From Siderastrea radians (lineage: Eukaryota > Cnidaria > Anthozoa > Scleractinia > Rhizangiidae): DNA of 64,000 nucleotides. Position 1 is the stretch's first letter, and each line of letters begins with the position of its first letter. The notes beneath the pieces were generated by a model. The model ran no database searches. It saw nothing but the letters and a program-made list of their open reading frames with translations, and was not told the origin of the DNA. Positions 13,271-25,089 of this stretch are shown here, piece after piece. Both the position numbers and the translations under genes were made by a program. The stretch is from the NCBI GenBank assembly GCA_964017195.1, contig OZ024890.1, positions 24,483,701-24,547,700 on the forward strand, given 5' to 3'.

Positions 13271-13279
13271 AAATGGGAG

Positions 13280-13901
13280 GACTCAAAGTTATTTTAACAT
13301 AACTTATCCGGTGGAGTTTCAAATTAATTCAGCTGATAGTTAGCCAAGAAACTTATTTTCGTCGCCAAGAAAAAAAACGTGGAATCGCTACGTCGTTAAG
13401 GAAATGTTTGACCGCCGACGGTGTTTGTTTTGGGAACTATGATACGGTAGAGTCAAAACCACCAGCCACAGGTCTTCACTACGAACAAGGAACTATTGAC
13501 ATCACGGCAAAGCAAAACGCTTCAGGTAATCTACAGGCCTGCTGCTTTGCCAGAAGCCAGACGCTTTAAAGGCTAAACAACAACCATTGTTAGTAACAAG
13601 GATCAGCTTGACTACAGTATAATTTGTCACGCAATTCTTCAAACGTGACGTTGGGTTTGCACTTGGATTCGAATTTATAAACTGTATAAAAATGGAGAAT
13701 TCACGAACAATATATCAAGGTACTTTAATCGTTGGTTTTGTGTACGTTCTCAAACAGTTTATGAGTGGAAATTGAAGTAATACGATCGAAAGCGTAAAGA
13801 AAGCTATGTCGGTACGGGAGTTGCCGAGGCAGTTGAGAATCAGCAGTGCGGTAAAAACAGCGAACCCTTAGAAAACTTTGATTCGTTGGCCCAATTTTAT
13901 A
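13280..13901. other. Unassigned intergenic DNA
   Basis: No open frame with recognisable homology, no tandem repeat and no RNA gene were seen. Confidence 0.4.
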
Positions 13902-15185
13902 GTCAAAATACTCAGCGCCTTCCGCTTATTATTTGGGAATGACTTTCATTAATCGGGAACGGATTGCATTATTGGAATCTAAATTCCACTTTCAAATTGA
14001 ATATGTTACAACGGTAGCCTTGTTCAAATAAGGAATGCTGATTGGCTTATGTTTGACATGAGGCGAATGTTCACGTGCAAGTAGCAGACTATTGGCGGCT
14101 TTACCTTTCTGACTTGATTTGTGTTCGCTCAACAAAATATTAGTTGCAAATACTTTTAAAAGTGAAGAAGCAGTCTGTTGCATAAAACCATGAAGAATAA
14201 TTTCTTAAAAACAAGTCGGCTGTAAGTGCACAAGAACTGTTCCTGAAAATTGAGAAAAATTCCCTGTAATGTCAAACCGATTGAAACCAACAGCCGCCAA
14301 CGGTTTCGTATTTCGCGTGTGAACTTCTGGTTTACGTAAGTAACATCCCAATCAACATTCGTTATTTCGAATGAGTCTACCGTTGGAAGATTTCAATCTT
14401 CAATTTGGGTGCGTTTCTTTGGGAATATCCGAAAACGGATTTGTGATGCCAGATCATATGGATTCTTCGACACCAAAGAAACGCAAAATCCGAAAAAGGA
14501 TTATTTTGTCATGACAAGACAGGCTGGAGGCACGCAATGTATATGTCAGCACGATATTTCTCTCGTACTGCCCAAGAATTCAACCAGAATGGAATACAAA
14601 TAATTTATAAACAAGGACAGTATCTGCAGTAGTTCAAGTGAACTCGCTATTTGCGTTCACAGTTAGCAAAATCTGGTCCCTGAATTACAGAAATGGTACA
14701 CAAATGAAGTTATCCTGACGTGTCAATGCTTCTGTCTGTACTTTTGGAGAAAACTTTTCAAATATACGGAACGGAATAATCACCTGAATTTTCTTTTTCA
14801 CGATCGAATGTTTTGTCACGCAAGATCGAGAGAAAAATATGGCGAGACCAGTAAATTTGCATGGAAGACCGCTTGACAGATCTACTATTTTCGGATCCGT
14901 CCCCCAAAGAAACGCACGGATCATGAATCCTAAAAATCCGGATTTAGATTTGATCTGATGTATCCACTCGGAGTGTGGATTCTTCAGATCACTAATCCGT
15001 GATTAATCCATTTTCGGATTTAGGTAAAGAAACGCAAAATCCGTTTTTGGATACAAGAATCCGGATTTGGATTTTCCCAAACGCACCCTTTTGAAAATGG
15101 AATTTTGATTCCAATAATGCAATCCGTTCCCGAGTAATGAAAATCATTCCTAAATAATGAGCGGAACGCGCTGAGTATTTTGACT
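13902..15185. mobile_element. Non-autonomous inverted-repeat element with a second element nested in it
   Basis: The outer arms of about 100 bp are at 13902-14000 and about 15090-15185. The left arm starts AGTCAAAATACTCAGCGC, and the right arm ends with its reverse complement. Both contain GGAACGGATTGCATTATTGG or its complement. No transposase frame is visible. The inner element at 14407-15087 abuts the right arm. Confidence 0.7.
14407..15087. mobile_element. Nested element with GGGTGCGTTT ends
   Basis: It begins GGGTGCGTTTCTTTGGGAAT and ends with AAACGCACCC, the complement of its first ten bases. AAAGAAACGCAAAATCCG-type blocks recur inside at about 14478, 14905 and 15026 in both orientations, giving many short foldbacks around GGATTT/AAATCC. 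No coding capacity was seen. Confidence 0.6.
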
Positions 15186-15612
15186 GCAACTTTAGCACAC
15201 CTTCCTATGTTTGATGAGTAATCTGCAATTAGTGTTTTATTTGTATCCTCCCGGACATCTGAGAAACAGCCCTGCGAAAAAGGCTTATTTTGTGCCTTTT
15301 AAAAATGTCACGGGGTGTGTATAATTAGTTTCCTTGTAGATGGTGAATTAAGGATAGTTAACGTTTGAGCTAACATTTATTTTAATGAACTAAGTTCAAA
15401 TATTGCGTGTCTGTAAAATTAGGTTCGTAGTGGTTTTGCTTCAAAAGATATTCAAAGCTGAATTTCACTCAAAATCACTACTTCACCACCCCAGAGGGGC
15501 AGTTTTTGGGGGGTGGTCTGTTCTCAGAAGCAATGAAGCCAACGGGAAAAACATATTACCATGGGTACGACTTGTGTAAGGACAGTAACTAACAGAAATA
15601 TGGTTCAGATCA
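15186..15612. other. Unassigned DNA upstream of the Penelope-like remnant
   Basis: Nothing was recognised. The run AGAGGGGCAGTTTTTGGGGGG at about 15493 is the only notable composition feature. Confidence 0.35.
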
Positions 15613-16448
15613 GCTGATCCCCTTCTTCCAAGATTTTTCAATTTTGCCTGGTTATCTCAGACAGAGACTCTTAATGAGATGGTCCTGAGGATGCAGTGCT
15701 CGGGGTACAGCAAGAAGTTCAGATATGAGGTTGTCGACTCGGCCCTCAAGGCGTATAAAACGAGGAATGAAGCTGATCAAGAAGGAGAACGACCGCTACA
15801 TCGACCCAAAGAGTGGAGGAAAGACGAACGAGAACAAGAAAAGGCGAGGAAGAAAAACGATTGGTACAAGCGGGGCAGAAACGAGGCAGTCATCTTTGTA
15901 CCAGCTACACCGAATTCACAGCTACAGAGGAAATATCAGAAAGAGTAAAACGACAAGGTTTCAAGATCAAAGTAGTAGAAAAGGCTGGTATTGCAATTAA
16001 GAGATTGCTCCAGAGATCTGATCGGTGTAAACCGCGACAATGTGAAAGAGAAGACTGCCTGGTATGTAGAACGGATGGAAAAGGACCGTGTGATAGACAG
16101 AGCGTAACATATGAAATCAAATGTACCGAGTGTAACAACATCTACGTGGGAGAAACATCAAGAAGCGCGTATACCAGAGGGAAGGAGCGCGAGAAGTCAC
16201 TTAGCAATTAGGAAGAGCGATCGGCCCTATGGAAACATTGTAAGAAGAAATCTAACAATGAAGTGCAGAGATTTCAAATGAGTGTTACCTGTCTTTACCC
16301 TAACGACACTATGCTGAGGCAGATATCTGAGGGTGTGAGGACAGAGAAAGTACCCGGAGACTCCTTAATTAACTCTAAAAACGAGTGGAACTTTTTCCAA
16401 ATTCCGCGCGCGGTAATCCCGCATGGCCGCGCGCTACCATCAAAGTAG
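15613..16448 (+). pseudogene. Penelope-like retroelement 3' remnant with GIY-YIG endonuclease region
   Basis: One frame opens at 15613 and runs to 15948 (motif block RMQCSGYSKKFRYEVVDSAL, then Lys/Glu-rich). Homologous coding continues in another frame from about 15930 to 16211, with cysteine pairs (CEREDCLVC) and the GIY-YIG-type sequence YEIKCTECNNIYVGETSRS. A third frame, 16263-16448, carries MLRQISEGV and INSKNEWNFFQIPR. At least two frameshifts and a stop at 16210 break it, and the reverse transcriptase domain is absent. In Penelope-like elements the GIY-YIG domain follows the RT and nicks the target DNA. Confidence in the family is good. The exact clade cannot be told. Confidence 0.72.
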
Positions 16449-16991
16449 GACATCCCGTGACGACTAACATGGAGTCAAAGAAGATGTGGGCTATTCCAAT
16501 GGTTTTTACACGAACATTTTTACATTTTAGTAGTTCTTACATGACTAATTTGACAATTTTATTTAGCGGCTGACGAGGCTCGAAGAGCGAAATATATTCC
16601 GCAATTTTAACAGTGCTTTTACCGTTTTAAAGTTTTTAAGTGCGTCAAATGTGGATCAAAGACGTGATGTCTTATTATTCTTCTCGTTGTTCGAACACAT
16701 TCTTGGCCTCGGTGGTCAAAATTTCTCCGAAGTAAAAGAGCGAACGTTGTTCCAGGCTCTCAGATAGTGATGAATAAGAAAAAATAAAGATCGAAGTAAA
16801 AGATAGTCTCCTACGCTGCCTACTCAGCAGTTCATAGGGTCGTCACGCAACGCTCCTCCCCACAAACGTTTGCTTTAATCCGAACAACATTCCTGTCCCT
16901 TTTTAGGCCAATCACAGCTTAGCTCACATAACCGGGAGCCAGTCGCGCCAAAACCACTTGAGTCACATGCACGTGACAAACGCAAATCAAG
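16449..16991. other. Unassigned DNA
   Basis: No recognisable gene was seen. There is a CpG-containing stretch at 16850-16990 (CACGTGAC, GATGGCGGCG) just before the RecQ-like fragment, which could be a relic promoter or 5' leader. Confidence 0.35.
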
Positions 16992-17269
16992 ATGGCGGCG
17001 ACAGATGTAGCTTTTCATCTAGTGTCGTCAACATTCAAAATGCCTGAATTAAATTTGCATGAGAACACGCGATTCGAAAAATCATTGTAGGTAAGAAGGA
17101 TCTCTTTGTTAACCTGCCGACGGGCTTTGGGAAGTCTTTGATTTATCAAGTCCTTCCGCTCGTGCTAGACCATGTTTTAAACCAAACAACCGGAACATAT
17201 AGCAAGCGCTTATACACGTTTGCAAATAAACAACTCGGAGTCATCGTAGCAGTTTATGTTCACATTTAA
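16992..17269 (+). pseudogene. RecQ-like DNA helicase N-terminal fragment
   Basis: An ATG at 16992 (context AAGATGG) opens a frame of 31 codons that stops at about 17087. In the adjacent frame, coding resumes as VGKKDLFVNLPTGFGKSLIY, a RecQ-family helicase motif I (Walker A, GFGKS), and runs to TAA at 17267. The frame change and the absence of the DEAH and later motifs mark it as a truncated pseudogene or gene scrap. RecQ-like fragments are often carried or scattered by transposons. Which parent it came from is unknown. Confidence 0.6.
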
Positions 17270-17557
17270 CGAAGAATGGATGATTTCTGCAAAATTTGTA
17301 GCACTTGTTCATTCATCGTACAAAGCGACGAACACGTAAAACACTTTGAAACGCTCTCGACAAATTTCTTCTGTGTTTCAGCCATCCGAAACGGATCACA
17401 AGCTAAGATGTCTAACACATCACCCGAAAACCACGGTCGCTTTTTTGCGCGAAAATTTACTTCATTGTCAACTTGTCGAAACGTGATTGGATGTTTCCAT
17501 TTACCGTAAACACAAGGGCAAAAGAATGTGGTTCGGATCGAAGCAGCCGTTTGTTGT

Positions 17558-18416
17558 TTTCCCCGCCGGTCGAGCTCCCGGGGAAGCCTGTTCAAAGACA
17601 TGGTTGCGTGCCAATATTCCACACGTTCCAGCAGATTGACTTATCGATTTATTAAAATTGATGTTTCACAATCTCCTGGCCGAAAACTTCAGGCAGCAAT
17701 CACTAAACTAAGATATAAAAGGAAATCCTTGTTCCAGACGAAGTGTAATCCTTTCAAGCAAAAGCAATTAACTGTGTGATTGCATTTAAGATCCAACAGG
17801 TCAAAAGGCAAATACCGTAAAATTTATTTCAATACATGGTTTTCACTTAGAAATAATAAAATAACCTTACGCATCTCCCCTGCAAAATTGTCAAAATAAT
17901 GCAATACTTATTTGCAACGAGTTGAAAATCTCTGACGTTTATCATAAGCGTTTCACTTACTACTTCCGGTTTTGTTCCGTCTTCTGAAAGCGAAACTAGA
18001 AATGTACTTCGTAAACAAGTCGAAAATGAAGTAAGGGTGTGACTGATTTTGATAAAAGTTTCCCTCGGAAAGTCACTGAAATATGATTTTGTTTTACTGA
18101 AAGGTTTTCACTTTATTTGGCTATTTTATATTTTTTTTACTTTCTTTTCTTCGGACCAAAACGATCAATACGTTGACCGCATGCTTAAATAGCAAGTTAT
18201 GGGACGGTACACAATCTACAGTCGGCAAATCAAATCTTGCAAATTCAAAATATTTTGAAAACAAAACATATATAGACACAGGCACTATGGAACAATAAAT
18301 CCTAGTCTATTAGCTTAATAAGATTGTACTCACTCTCGTATTGCGTTGATGAAACTGGATTTTCCAACTCCCGAGTTGCCAGTGATTGCGATGTTCACCT
18401 CGACTTCTCGCCATCT
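17558..18416. repeat. Segmental duplication copy A, with an IRG exon
   Basis: It is closely similar, in the same orientation, to 40436-41312. Long blocks such as AATAATAAAATAACCTTACGC, GGGACGGTACACAATCTACAG and GGCACTATGGAACAATAAAT are shared, with scattered substitutions and small indels. It includes the intron and P-loop exon of an IRG-type GTPase on the minus strand. Confidence 0.85.
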
Positions 18417-18587
18417 ATCCAGTCTCTTCTTGAAGAACTCTTTAACATTCGAAACGCCTTTTTCATCAAGCTCTTCTTGAAGTTCTTCAATTTGGTTTAA
18501 TTCCCAAATCTCCAGACTCTCGTGTCCAATATTTCCAACAACATCCATGACGAATTCAGGGATAAATGAGAAGTTTATTGTCCTCAA
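18334..18587 (-). pseudogene. IRG-type GTPase, 5' exon with P-loop only
   Basis: The reading on the minus strand has a helical lead (ELNQIEELQEELDEKGVSNV) and then NIAITGNSGVGKSSFINAIR, a GxxxxGKS P-loop of immunity-related (IRG/p47) GTPases. A GTGAGT donor follows at 18333. No later IRG exon lies downstream on the minus strand (13-18 kb), so this is an orphan exon or part of a gene lost by rearrangement. Known: IRG GTPases act in cell-autonomous defence in vertebrates. Their cnidarian relatives are uncharacterised. The related body at 25090-26092 lies upstream on this strand and cannot be spliced to it in order. Confidence 0.7.
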
Positions 18588-20555
18588 GGCAGATGCGTCG
18601 TGGCCTCCGTGCCGATAGCAAAAATTGGATATCGCAATCTCGTTCCTAGAGGCTGCGTTCCTTATGGTCAGCAGAAAGGAAATACCAAGGGATTAATGTC
18701 CTTTTCATGTACTTCAAAAGGGGCGACTACTCAGAGGAAGTGATTTATCCGAGGCAAATTTTACGGTGTTTCGGAAACAATTATTTTAAAACGTTGTTCC
18801 GCAGAAAGAGAGGGGAGAGACAGAATTATGCGAGAGAGGCACAGACCATCGGTGCCAATGCTGCTGACGACGGTGTAACGAAAGAGATCTGGCCCAATTT
18901 CAATTCAGCTGTGCTCTTATGTACTCTTACGTGGGTTCCTCACTAGACCCGGCTATTTTCTCTATGTGCTTTTCTACGGAAGTAGTTTACCTGGTGCAAC
19001 GAGAAATAGCTCTTAGCTAAGCACGCTGCATGTGTCACGTTTAACTACTACGTGTGTGCGCGCTCAAGATTTATTCACATTTGGAAAGTTTGAAACAAAC
19101 CTTCCTCAAAACGCAATATTGAAAACTTTATTTTGTAAGAACTATCGATTCGTTGTTGGTACACGCGCGTGGTTAAAATCTGTTCCTGTTTTTCATTATA
19201 AAATTAGGTCATTTTATGTCGAATCCGAACCGGCGCGTACTCCGCCAAACGTGGTGACTTTTCCTAAAATTTATCTGGGAACAATTTAGTGTAGTAAGTT
19301 CTTGTCTATTAAGTTTGACGTTACCATGGCAACCACTTTTTGACAAGCGGTTTTTTCATAATTTTGAATTTCTCTCTTTTTAATCAAAAAATCATTGCTC
19401 TTTTGAAGTAAATTTTATATTTTTGGATCATTTCCTTGTTAATTTATTGATTTTGACCACTTCTTGATCAATTTTGGCGGGTTTTGAAGGTTTTTGGAAA
19501 ATTTAAGAAATCCAAGATGGCGGATCCACGATGGCCGCCGTTTGAGAACAAAACGTTATTGTGACGTCGTATGACGTCATCAAATGAGGTTGCGGACCAC
19601 AGTGGAAACATTTTTGGACGTACTATCTGTCCCTCTAGTTTCGTTGTCATAGCTTTAATATTCTCGGAGTTAAGAGGTGGGGGCGGAATCAGCCGCCCCC
19701 GGTCCCACAAGACCAAAAAAAGCCCGGTCTGAATAGGATTAAGACATAAAGAAGAAACGTCAGCATTTTGATAGCCTATACAATAAGTTGAAGATTCTCT
19801 TCCTTTTCAAAAATGATGATCCTTTTATCTTTAGTCTTACGGCTGCTAATATTCTTGCGGGGAGTATAGACAGAGGTATGTCACTTAAACATTGAAACTT
19901 CTATAAGATGTGACCACAATCAAGATCCTGCTGTTTATAAAGTTACTGAAATAAACTACAATGAAAAAACAGCAAAGAAAAAACGACGAGCGAGTTGGTT
20001 TTCCCGATATTTCGGACACTATTTCGCTCGTCGTTGTTTCTTTGCTTTTTTTTCACTATAGTATGTCACTTAATTTGAGCAAATTAGATTATATTTTATT
20101 CAGTGTTCTTTTTCGTATTGTCGACTTTTATCTTTATGTTGTAATTGTATTTTGTGTAATACGGCCATATACTCGTTTGGGAAAACCGAAATGAATTGTT
20201 GTTGTTGTTGTTGTTGCTTTCTCACACAACATTAAAATGTAATCTTGTTTTGCAGATGTGAAAGCTTGGTGGGAACGGTTGCCGAGAATTAGTTATTAAC
20301 AAAAGGAACCGTTCATCAGTAGGCACTACTTTTGAAGGAGAAAGTCGTTCAATACACCATCCATCAAAGAAAACAAAAAGAGAGTTCATGAAACTAAGGG
20401 ACTGATACATGCAACTTTTAAGGATATATTGCATGTCACTAAATCAAATCAGAGAGATGAACATTTTTGGGATATTTTCCAAGTTATTTATTCCACGTGA
20501 TATTTTTGAAAGATTTATCTTTTAATAAGAGGTTTGCTGAAAAACTTCAGTAGGA
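18588..20555. other. Transposon-rich intergenic DNA
   Basis: Nothing with homology that I recognise. Around 19515-19735 there is a repeat-like block (AAGATGGCGGATCCACGATGG, paired GACGTC sites and a GGGGGCGGAATCAGCCGCCCCC palindrome). A 20-bp-stem hairpin (AGCAAAGAAA ... TTTCTTTGCT) at about 19971-20050 is followed by a (GTT)n tract at 20197-20215, typical of a small inverted-repeat element. Confidence 0.45.
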
Positions 20556-20845
20556 AATTAAAACTAACGCTGTCCGACGTTTCGATGGTTGTACCATCAT
20601 TATCAAGGCAAAGTGACTGTTTCATCACGGTTTGAATATAAATGAGTGAAAACAATAGTAGACATGTTGTTTCTTTGTGCAAACTGACTCTATCAGCGCT
20701 AAGTTATTTACATGATCACAAAGAAACAAAATGTCTACTGTTGTTTTCACTCATATTCAAACCATGATGAAACGGTCACTTTGCCTTGATAATGATGGTA
20801 GAACCATCAAACCGTCGGACAACATTAGTTTTAATTTTATTTCTC
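20556..20845. mobile_element. Foldback element with about 120-bp arms
   Basis: The left arm (20556-20683) contains TACCATCATTATCAAGGCAA. The right arm (20726-20845) contains its complement, TTGCCTTGATAATGATGGTA. The arms are about 90% identical with a 40-bp loop. There is no coding capacity. Confidence 0.85.
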
Positions 20846-20879
20846 TTTCAGCTATAAATATTATTAGCAGTACTAGTAG

Positions 20880-21185
20880 GTAGGAAGGTAAAGTCACACA
20901 CGCGCCAAGGAGGCCCACACGGCCGGAATTTGTCCCGGTTCCTGTAGCATGAAGCAACTGAGAGTTTTGCTACTCCCCCCTGGATGAGATACTAGTCAAT
21001 TGCAGGGTAACCCCCAGCAGTATGTCGCCGGTACCCATTCATACACCTGGATGGAGAGAGACAATGTGGGGCAAAGTTTCGTATCTAAGGAAACAACACG
21101 ATGGCAGGGGCTGGGCGTCAAACCACCGACCCTGAGATCTGAAGTTAAACGCACCAACCACTACATCACCGCGTCCCCGTTAGTA
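20880..21185 (-). mobile_element. tRNA-derived SINE
   Basis: On the minus strand, a tRNA-like head at about 21180-21112 has an A-box-like GTGATGTAGTGGTTGGTGCG and a B-box-like GGTCGGTGGTTTGACGCCC. It is followed by a body with CCAGGTGTATGAATGGGTAC. This is the head-plus-body plan of invertebrate SINEs transcribed by RNA polymerase III. I cannot define the exact ends or target duplication. Confidence 0.6.
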
Positions 21186-21279
21186 CTAGTTGTTACTAAC
21201 ATTAGAACAATACCCTATTTTGATTACTTTGTTGGCGTGCTACAGACCTTAGTTACAATCTAAGTTACAATCAGACCCT

Positions 21280-21320
21280 TCAGCGTCCCCACGCGCATAT
21301 AAAAGCGCAGTTTGGCGTCC
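21280..21320 (+). promoter_or_regulatory. Possible TATA box
   Basis: ACGCGCATATAAAAGCGCAG at about 21291-21310 is a good TATA element on the plus strand. It lies upstream of the gag fragment at 23,320 and could be the promoter of a long terminal repeat. No initiator or paired LTR was established. Confidence 0.35.
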
Positions 21321-23225
21321 TTTTTGCCAGTGTTTCATAAGATTTGTGCGGTGTTGGTATCTTCGTTTTTTTTTGTGCTTCTAACCTATTGCTCAAGCGG
21401 GACAGATATGTAAGTAATCTTTATTATTTTTGTTTAGGTTAGTTTTAAGTAATGGGCAAATAAATGCGCAGATAATCATTTTGTACAATCGTACAATTCA
21501 AGATTTAATTGATTTAGAATCGTCTTAGTAATGAAATGAATTAAAACGATTTACTCGAAGTGAACGCTCACCTTTAAGTCTAGAGAGCACTAGGCTCTAA
21601 ATCAGTTTATGGTGTATTTATGGAATCATCGGTATTATTTATTGAAATTCGCGTAGTTTAAGGTAGTTTTTACTGGTTTGTTTTTGTAATGATGTTAAGA
21701 GTTGCAATTTGTTGCCGTAAAGGTTTTATTTACATGCCATTTTGATCTTATTATTTCGCGATTGATCATTTCGTTGTATTATTTATTTCAGTCTACGATC
21801 GCTTCAACTTGATCAATGTTATAAACCACCCTTATAATTAACTGTCGACGTTTGGTTTCCGTGGTTTCTCTGCTACCCTCGTACAACGACCCAAGGAATC
21901 TTGAAGATCTCTTTTCTCGCGCTTTATTTGATGAAGTTGTCGCAAGCGCAACACTAGTAGCATTATTATAAATATTTGACCTCACTGAGCTATCTTCGTC
22001 CACGTTTTGCTTATTACTGAGACGGTGAAAACTAATCCCGTACTGGGAGGCTTCTGAACTCAGAATTGCTCCTTTAGTTTGAGTTAAAACACATGTTGGC
22101 TCAGAAGCTCTAAAAATTAAGTTTGGAATTGTTTGTGTTCATTCTACAAGGCAGTTTGGTTGTCGTTGTCTAGGTGGTTCTAGTTGTAGTAGGCGCACTG
22201 TTATGGTACTCTTTTTAGCTGTCGATTCATCCAAGCCGAGTAAAAAACTTTTATGGGTCCATTCTATATCAGTTTTTCAGATTTTATCTGGAGAATTCTC
22301 GTATCCGTTTTGGAATTCTTAGATTCGTTTTGCTGACATTGTATTTTAAAAAAAATAGTTGATAAAGTGAAGCTTTATAGCGGAGCACCATTGCGAGGCA
22401 ATTTTGGTATCCTATCGATCCAAGAAATTTTGGTTATGACGTCAGCCTACACGCTCGCCCTCCCGCCCGTACAGACTCTAGGGGAGGGGCAGGGGAGTCC
22501 CAACACAACCCGACGGGTGGGGGGGTGGGAATGCCATTTTTTCTTGGCGGGAAATCGCACGGTGCTTTAGGGCAACCGGCGTTCTTCTTGGCGATCCAAT
22601 AAGCATCGGTAAACTGCATCTCATTAATAGTGAAATCAACTGAGAGAGAGCTGGATCAGTTTATCCCTTGATACAAGTGGTAAAAGAAGTAGACGATTTG
22701 TTAACCATTGATACAAATGGTAAAAAGAGTAGTCGATCCGGTGAACACGCGAGCCGAAAGAAAATGATAAAAAATGCATGTAGGATGATTCGTTTTTTAA
22801 ACGTGAGGCGAGGATGAAAATCGCAATATGTCGATTACAGTTTCGCTCTTCAACGGAAAACACGCTACCCGAAGCAGGGAACGCAAATGAACATAGTCGT
22901 AGTTGGAAATGTCAGCAAAAACATTGATATTTCAGACTACCAAAGACCGCACTTTTCGTCTTAGCGTCTAAAAACTTTTAGCTGACTGAAACGTATTAGG
23001 ATAAGTACTAGCCTACCACTAACCATGTTCTTAAGTGTAATAGTCCCTGCTACTGCTGTGCGGAAAACGTTTCAATGTAATGACACTGATAGTGTAATTA
23101 GTTAGTAATATGTGTTGTAGTGCTAGTCGTACGTAAGTGAAATTGCATAAGAAACCTTGTATAAATGAAGGTGAATTGTTGTAATAAAATTGTCTTGAAT
23201 CTGAACGAGTTGTGTGTTCTTTACT
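21321..23225. other. Unassigned DNA, possibly LTR and leader of a Gypsy-type element
   Basis: No coding frame was recognised. AATAAA-type signals and T-rich runs occur towards 23190. The stretch before 23240 ends in CGTTACACAG, next to TTTGGTGGCAGCGGTG, a primer-binding-site-like sequence. A second copy of the LTR was not found. Confidence 0.35.
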
Positions 23226-23235
23226 GCACGTTACA

Positions 23236-23575
23236 CAGTTTGGTGGCAGCGGTGAACAAACCAGCGAGCGAAACAATTATGACAGGAGAAACTCCCACCC
23301 AAGCTACCAGTAATACGTAGGCGCCACCTACAGCAACTACCTCTACGATCACCTCGAATTCAAGCACCATTTTACCTGAAAAGTTTGAAAGTGGTAACAT
23401 CGTTCTATGGCTTCGCCAGTTCGAAACTTGCGCGACAGCGAACGGCTGGCAGGCGCGGGACAAAACAAACTTTCAGCCTTCCTGCGCGGTAGAGCGGCCA
23501 CCTATTTCCACGCCTTGCGCGATGAACAGAAAGTCACCGCTACTGCTGTGCGGAAAACGTTTCAAGACAAACATT
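23236..23575 (+). pseudogene. Gypsy-type retrotransposon primer site and gag fragment
   Basis: TTTGGTGGCAGCGGTG at 23238 resembles a tRNA primer-binding site next to an LTR end. Downstream, PEKFESGNIVLWLRQFETC is readable from about 23370, followed by ATANGWQARDK, a gag motif of cnidarian Gypsy-like elements. The frame breaks near 23465, the similarity stops at about 23565, and there is no protease or RT. It is a truncated remnant. Confidence 0.6.
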
Positions 23576-23599
23576 AATGACCCACATTTGTGTCGTGTT

Positions 23600-24230
23600 C
23601 GGTAACTACAAATTGAACAAAAGCTAATTATATATTTGAGTAAATATTTTGTGAAACTAATAGGTAATAGAAACTTAAGGATTTACAGGCACCTCAACCA
23701 AAGTAATTATACTTTCATAAATCTACGTATACGGCTCAATACATCTTTAATTAAAAAGTAAATATTTTTGAAACACGTTACCTAATGAAATCTTAAGGTT
23801 ACACAGCTCTTACTGGCAACACAGCCCAGGTACCTACTTTACAAAACCTTTATGACGAGTAGATATCTTTTTAATTCAGTAAAGAGTAAATATTCTTGTA
23901 ACACGTTACCTAACAAAATCTCAACGTTTGACAGTTCTTACTGACAACACAACCAAAGTACTTACTGAAAAAACGCTGAATTGAGGAGTAAATACCTTTT
24001 TAAATTCAAGAGTAAATATTCTTGCAACAAGTTACCGTTCACAGTTCTTCGTGGCAACACAGCCATGGTTCTTACTACAAAGAGTCTATTTGATGAGTAA
24101 ATATCTTTTCCTGTCTTTTTGTAGCATGCTCACTAAAGGATTCTCAATGTTTTACGGTTCTTACTGGGAACACCTACCAAAGTTAGTGTAATTACCTATA
24201 CGAGTAAATATCATTTTCTTGACGATTAAC
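23600..24230. repeat. Degenerate tandem repeat, about 130-bp unit
   Basis: About five diverged copies of a block with GAGTAAATATTCTTG, ACACGTTACCTAA, GTTCTTACTGGCAACACA and CAAAGTACTTACT. Single weaker copies of the TGGCAACA block continue to about 24990. Confidence 0.7.
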
Positions 24231-25089
24231 GGCAGTAACTGTTGTTGTTGGCTATATATGGCCAAAATAATTACGTCATAAAGTCTACTTTTAGGAGCAA
24301 ATCTCCTCATTAATTTTTTCTTAAAGAAATACCGTATTTACCCGCAGGAAATTAATCTTGAAAATCAGTACTATGAACTTACATCGCGCTGGTAAACTAA
24401 AGCACAGAGAAAAAGATACGCACATTCTATCGACAGAACAAGTCTTTTTCATTAACTAAACAGTTGTGAAACAGCAGTAGCGAAATCTACTGAACACAAA
24501 CAATTCCAAACCAAAAGCCAGGCCTTGATGATCACGTAGAAACTGATTTGGAACCTAACTTCTGTGAAATAATTTAACATGTGCCATAATTCTAAATGGT
24601 CTCAATCCTCATTCAATAAACAGTATAAACATTGAATTAAACCATACCTTGAAACTGGCTTGGGTTATCCATGCTGCTTTGTTTGGGACCAATTCAAGCG
24701 TTTTGTCAAATAGCCATTTTGAGAATTATCGCAACAATTTCCGTAACATTAAAAAATTAAAGTGGATAATTTACCCTATGAGGAAAGGAACAGGGAATTC
24801 TAAATACATGTGTATCATTTGTCATTATTTGATCGCTCAAAACGGCGACGCTTGCACCTCATTTTTCGACACACTTGTTGGATCTGTAAATACGGTACGC
24901 AGTTCTTGCCAGCTAACTGGCAAATGCTGAAGTACTCGTGTGAGTAATTATCCCTTTCTGGCAACATAGCAAAGTAATTACTTTATTATGTTTACTTATG
25001 GTTACATGACCAAGGTAATTACGTTATATAGTCTACCTATAAAAGTGTATACCCGGGTTTTCTTAACAAGTAAATATTTTATCCCAAAT
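24231..25089. other. AT-rich DNA without recognised genes
   Basis: One 93-codon frame at 24649-24930 has no recognisable feature and is probably chance. Traces of the 130-bp repeat continue to about 25080. Confidence 0.4.

Noticed and set aside
17266..17655. Minus-strand 118-codon frame with several Cys residues
   Set aside because: The Cys spacing fits no known finger, and part of the region lies in the duplicated non-coding block.
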